Below the pieces are notes generated by a model that saw nothing but the letters and a program-made list of their open reading frames with translations, ran no database searches and was not told the origin of the DNA. Both the position numbers and the translations under genes were made by a program. Of a stretch of 8,975 nucleotides of DNA, positions 6,568-8,975 are shown piece after piece; the stretch's first letter is position 1, and each line of letters starts with the position of its first letter. This DNA comes from a bacterium UBA4883 (GTDB lineage: Bacteria; Bacillota; Clostridia; Oscillospirales; Acutalibacteraceae): positions 602 through 9,576 of the forward strand of contig DHDF01000064.1 in NCBI GenBank assembly GCA_002399225.1. The letters are read 5' to 3'.

Positions 6568-6987
6568 ATGAAGTGTAAAAGATTTGGAGATACTTTGGTT
6601 GTGCGCCCTGATCGCGGGGAAGAACTGGTGACGGAGATCAAAGACGCCTGTGAACAGGAAAAAGTAAAACTTGGTTCCATCGTGGGCATCGGCGCCGTCA
6701 GCCATGCCGTAATCGGCCTTTACAAGGTGGCGGAACAGAAATACTGTTCGAACACATTCGACGGGGAGATGGAACTCACCTCACTGACCGGGAATGTAAC
6801 GGAAGTGGATGGAAAAGTTTATCTGCATTTGCATGCTAATTTTGCCATGTCGGACGGACGCGTGGTCGGCGGTCACTTGAATGAGGCCGTTATCAGCGGA
6901 ACCGGTGAGATCTTTATTCATATTCTGAATGGCTCCATGGGAAGGTACCGTGATGCTGAAACAGGGCTGAACGTATTCGACCTGTAA
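6568..6987 (+). CDS. PPC/DUF296-domain protein
   Basis: This 139-residue protein consists almost entirely of a PPC (plants and prokaryotes conserved, DUF296) domain. The signature is clear: LGSIVGIGAVSHAVIGLY (35-52), the HLHANFAMSDG block (87-97), GGHLNEAVISGTGEIFI (101-117). His87, His89 and His103 are the positions expected to bind a metal in bacterial PPC trimers. In plants the domain accompanies AT-hooks in DNA-binding proteins. No AT-hook is seen here, so DNA binding is not shown by the sequence, and the bacterial role remains open. AAGGAG (6555-6560) sits 7 nt before the ATG. The gene starts 21 nt after the polymerase stop with no terminator between, so the two are probably one transcript, ended by the hairpin at 7000-7050. 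Confidence 0.9.
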   Translation: MKCKRFGDTLVVRPDRGEELVTEIKDACEQEKVKLGSIVGIGAVSHAVIGLYKVAEQKYCSNTFDGEMELTSLTGNVTEVDGKVYLHLHANFAMSDGRVVGGHLNEAVISGTGEIFIHILNGSMGRYRDAETGLNVFDL

Positions 6988-6999
6988 AAGAAACCGCGC

Positions 7000-7050
7000 A
7001 GCCGGACCGCTTCCCGCCGGATTTTGGGAAGCGGTCCGGCTATGTTTTTT
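7000..7050 (+). terminator. Strong intrinsic terminator of the polymerase-PPC operon
   Basis: A perfect 16-bp inverted repeat, agccggaccgcttccc (7000-7015) and its complement (7026-7041), encloses a 10-nt loop and is followed by TTTTTT at 7045-7050. It starts 12 nt after the PPC stop codon. Confidence 0.95.
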
Positions 7051-7190
7051 CTTAAGAGAATCCTAAAAACGGCTTATGCCGAAAGAAATCGTGGGGAGAA
7101 ACCGAGTCTGAATGGAAAACTGACGGCAGCGGAAGAAGATTCCAACCCAAAATTTAACATATTTTCAGCATAAATCTGCATAATATGGCA
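7051..7190. other. Non-coding spacer without a recognised element
   Basis: Between the terminator and the chemoreceptor promoter I find no convincing gene on either strand and no recognisable riboswitch or small RNA. A small palindrome, CGGC-TTAT-GCCG (7070-7081), lies near the left end. Three GCA-led 10-bp units stand at 7168, 7178 and 7188, immediately upstream of the -35 box. The region turns AT-rich from about 7150. Confidence 0.5.
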
Positions 7191-7191
7191 A

Positions 7192-7220
7192 TTGACTCCC
7201 TTTTTCGCGGATGCTATATT
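7192..7220 (+). promoter_or_regulatory. Sigma-A promoter of the chemoreceptor gene
   Basis: TTGACT (7192-7197, five of six) and TATATT (7215-7220, five of six) are spaced exactly 17 bp apart. The predicted start is near 7227, inside an 11-bp tandem repeat, giving a leader of about 57 nt. No sigma-D (flagellar) type promoter is evident, although the product is a chemotaxis protein. Confidence 0.75.
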
Positions 7221-7225
7221 ATAGG

Positions 7226-7247
7226 TAATTATTAATTAATTATTAAT
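7226..7247 (+). repeat. Perfect tandem 11-bp AT repeat at the chemoreceptor transcription start
   Basis: TAATTATTAAT occurs twice head to tail (7226-7236 and 7237-7247). Bases 7226-7245 also form a near-perfect 20-bp palindrome around ATTAATTAAT (7231-7240), with one mismatched pair (7230/7241). It begins 6 bp after the -10 box, where a repressor could bind. A possible operator is inference. Confidence 0.6.
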
Positions 7248-7283
7248 ATGTCTATAATAGTATTAAGGGAGCGAAAAAAGGGC

Positions 7284-8975
7284 ATGAAGGGTACGGCGGC
7301 AGAGAAAAAACATGTCAAATTCCGGCTGAGGAAGAAATTGATTCTGGCGGTGGGATGCCTGATCTTGGTTATGGTTCTGGTGCAGTCGGTAATTTCTTAT
7401 ATCAGTCTGACCCGGGCGTACAGCACGACCATAAATGCGGCGGCAAGTAGCTCGGATCAGATGATCAAATCCGAGGTGGAGAGTATTGTGTCGCAGCTGG
7501 GGATTCTCCACAAGCGCTTTGCGGATGGGAAAATCTCAAAACAGCAGGAGATGGATCTTGCAAAGACCTTGGTCCGGGACACGCGGTACGACAATGGGGA
7601 TGGCTATTTCTGGGCAGACCAAAGCAACGGGATCTGTGCGGTCCATATGAATTCCCAGTATGAGGGAAAACAGCGGTACAGCGAAAAGGACTTAAAGGGA
7701 AATTATTACATTCAAATGCTGATCGCCGCGGGAGCAAAAAGCGGCGGGGGTTTCAGCAATTTCTACTTTACCAAGCCGGGAGCGCAGGGCGTTTACGAAA
7801 AACGAACCTATACGGAAAAATTTGCTCCCTACGACTGGAATATCAGCACGGGAGTTTATCAGGTTGACCTCAATGCCATGGACAGACAGTATATGCAGGA
7901 CAGGCTCTTTGCACTGGGGGTTATGGCCGGCTCCAGCTTGCTGCTGCTGCTTCTCGGCATGTTCCTGATGGTCAAAATTGCAAAATCCGTAACCGAACCG
8001 ATTGAAAAGGTCACGCGGCGGATGGAGCAGCTTTCCGGCGGCGATCTTCATACGCCGGTTCCACAGATCAGCAATGCGGATGAAACGGGCGCCCTGGCCG
8101 CGGCGACCGGAAAGACGATTGAGGTTTTGCACGGCGTCATCAAGGACATCACCCTGCAGCTTGGCAGGATGGCGGAAGGAGACTTCACGCACTGGATCAA
8201 AGTCGACTATTGCGGCGACCTGCAGCCAATTAAAGATTCCATCCATAAGATTTCGGCCGATCTGAGCCGGGCGCTGAATCAGATCAGTCAATCTGCCAGC
8301 CAGGTGGCCTCCGGCTCTTCAGAGCTTGCAAACGGCGCACAGATCCTGGCGCAGGGCTCCACGGAACAGGCCAGCTCGGTTGAGCTGCTTTCCGGTTCCA
8401 TTCGGGAAATTTCGGAAGAGGCGAAAGAAAATGCAGAGCATGCGACCGCCGTCAGCCAGACTTCAAACCGGGCAGTCAAGGAAGTGGCGAGCGGCGAGGC
8501 CCAGATGAAACAGCTTGTGGGGGCGATGGCTGAAATTGAGAGTTCTTCCCAGAAGATTGGAAAGATTATTTATACCATTGACGATATTGCTTTTCAGACC
8601 AATCTTTTGGCGCTGAACGCCGCAGTGGAAGCAGCCCGGGCCGGAGAAGCGGGAAGAGGTTTTTCCGTTGTTGCGGATGAGGTGAGAAGCCTGGCAACCA
8701 AGTGCGCGCAGGCGGCGAAAGACACCGCTCAGCTGATTGAACAGTCGAATCGGAAAGTGGAGTCCGGAAACCGGATCGCCGCAGCCACTGCCGAGACCCT
8801 TGAAGCCGTCATCGGGAGCACCCAGCAGACTTCGGAACTGCTTCGGTTGATTTCACAGTCTTCCAATCAGCAGGCGGATTCCGTGGAACAAGTGATGCAG
8901 AATGTCGGTCAGATTTCGTCGGTGATTCAAACCAATTCCGCAACGGCGGAACAGAGCGCCGCGGCCAGCGAGGAA
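7284..8975 (+). CDS. Methyl-accepting chemotaxis protein with extracellular sCache_2 domain, partial at the right edge
   Basis: The frame stays open for 564 codons from ATG 7284 to the window end. Domains in order: short basic cytoplasmic tail, TM1 (about 19-41), an extracellular single Cache domain of sCache_2 type (about 55-205, with [15 protein letters not shown] and DWNISTGVY), TM2 (about 208-230), HAMP (about 231-285), a second HAMP-like segment (about 286-338), then the signalling coiled coil. The CheA/CheW-binding tip is canonical: [18 protein letters not shown] (433-450) and on to [10 protein letters not shown]. Likely methylation sites are EQASS (361-365) and [10 protein letters not shown] near the cut. 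The missing C terminus should be short, judging by the family. AAGGGAG (7265-7271) sits 12 nt before the ATG, a rather long spacing, but no alternative start fits better. The ligand cannot be read from the sequence. It has its own promoter and appears unlinked in function to the upstream operon. Confidence 0.94.
   Translation, partial: MKGTAAEKKHVKFRLRKKLILAVGCLILVMVLVQSVISYISLTRAYSTTINAAASSSDQMIKSEVESIVSQLGILHKRFADGKISKQQEMDLAKTLVRDTRYDNGDGYFWADQSNGICAVHMNSQYEGKQRYSEKDLKGNYYIQMLIAAGAKSGGGFSNFYFTKPGAQGVYEKRTYTEKFAPYDWNISTGVYQVDLNAMDRQYMQDRLFALGVMAGSSLLLLLLGMFLMVKIAKSVTEPIEKVTRRMEQLSGGDLHTPVPQISNADETGALAAATGKTIEVLHGVIKDITLQLGRMAEGDFTHWIKVDYCGDLQPIKDSIHKISADLSRALNQISQSASQVASGSSELANGAQILAQGSTEQASSVELLSGSIREISEEAKENAEHATAVSQTSNRAVKEVASGEAQMKQLVGAMAEIESSSQKIGKIIYTIDDIAFQTNLLALNAAVEAARAGEAGRGFSVVADEVRSLATKCAQAAKDTAQLIEQSNRKVESGNRIAAATAETLEAVIGSTQQTSELLRLISQSSNQQADSVEQVMQNVGQISSVIQTNSATAEQSAAASEE

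Noticed and set aside
7051..7191. Cyclic di-GMP riboswitch or sigma-D promoter upstream of the chemoreceptor
   Set aside because: The conserved core bases of GEMM-type riboswitches are absent, and TAAA with CCGA at 7064-7082 has an 11-nt spacer instead of about 15.
7253..7258. Second TATAAT close to the chemoreceptor gene
   Set aside because: No -35 match at the right distance, and a start there would fall at the ribosome binding site; the TTGACT/TATATT pair is a better promoter.
1..8975. Mobile elements, CRISPR arrays, phage or defence genes
   Set aside because: No transposase or integrase motifs, no regularly spaced repeats, and uniform coding style across the window.

Overview
The window looks like chromosomal DNA from a GC-moderate Gram-positive bacterium of the Clostridia. 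A ruminococcal/oscillospiral relative is my best guess, but this is inference only. Supporting signs are strong AGGAGG-type ribosome binding sites before almost every gene, near-consensus sigma-A promoters, short intergenic gaps, and protein families typical of Clostridia: a PepV-type dipeptidase followed by an HD-domain protein, a long three-domain aminopeptidase P, a Firmicutes-style Y-family polymerase and a Cache chemoreceptor. I see no mobile element, CRISPR array, rRNA or tRNA.

Layout. At the left edge (1-195, minus) is the 5' end of a small membrane-protein gene whose ribosome binding site lies in an RNA hairpin. Diverging from it is a plus-strand pair: an M20 dipeptidase (327-1706) and an HD-domain phosphohydrolase (1719-2393). 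These converge, with a 6-bp gap, on a minus-strand C39-like exported cysteine-peptidase homologue (2400-3173). A terminator hairpin at 3239-3273 separates that gene from a second minus-strand gene, an M24 aminopeptidase P (3312-5102). A 223-bp divergent spacer holds a near-consensus minus promoter for the aminopeptidase and a plus promoter with a structured leader for a two-gene operon: a Y-family DNA polymerase (5326-6546) and a PPC/DUF296 protein (6568-6987), closed by a strong terminator (7000-7050). A 296-bp spacer (6988-7283) ends in a sigma-A promoter with an unusual 11-bp tandem AT repeat at the predicted transcription start. It drives a methyl-accepting chemotaxis protein (7284 to the right edge, cut off near its C terminus).

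How the genes fit together. The M20 dipeptidase and the M24 aminopeptidase P would both act on peptides in the cytoplasm (the latter for X-Pro bonds), while the C39-like protein appears to work outside the membrane. The polymerase and PPC gene form a separate unit, and the chemoreceptor is independent. I find no convincing new multi-gene system. The most interesting signals are regulatory: the hairpin over the left gene's ribosome binding site, the tandem repeat at the chemoreceptor promoter, the structured polymerase leader with a possible leader peptide, and the convergent gene pair with no terminator between its members.
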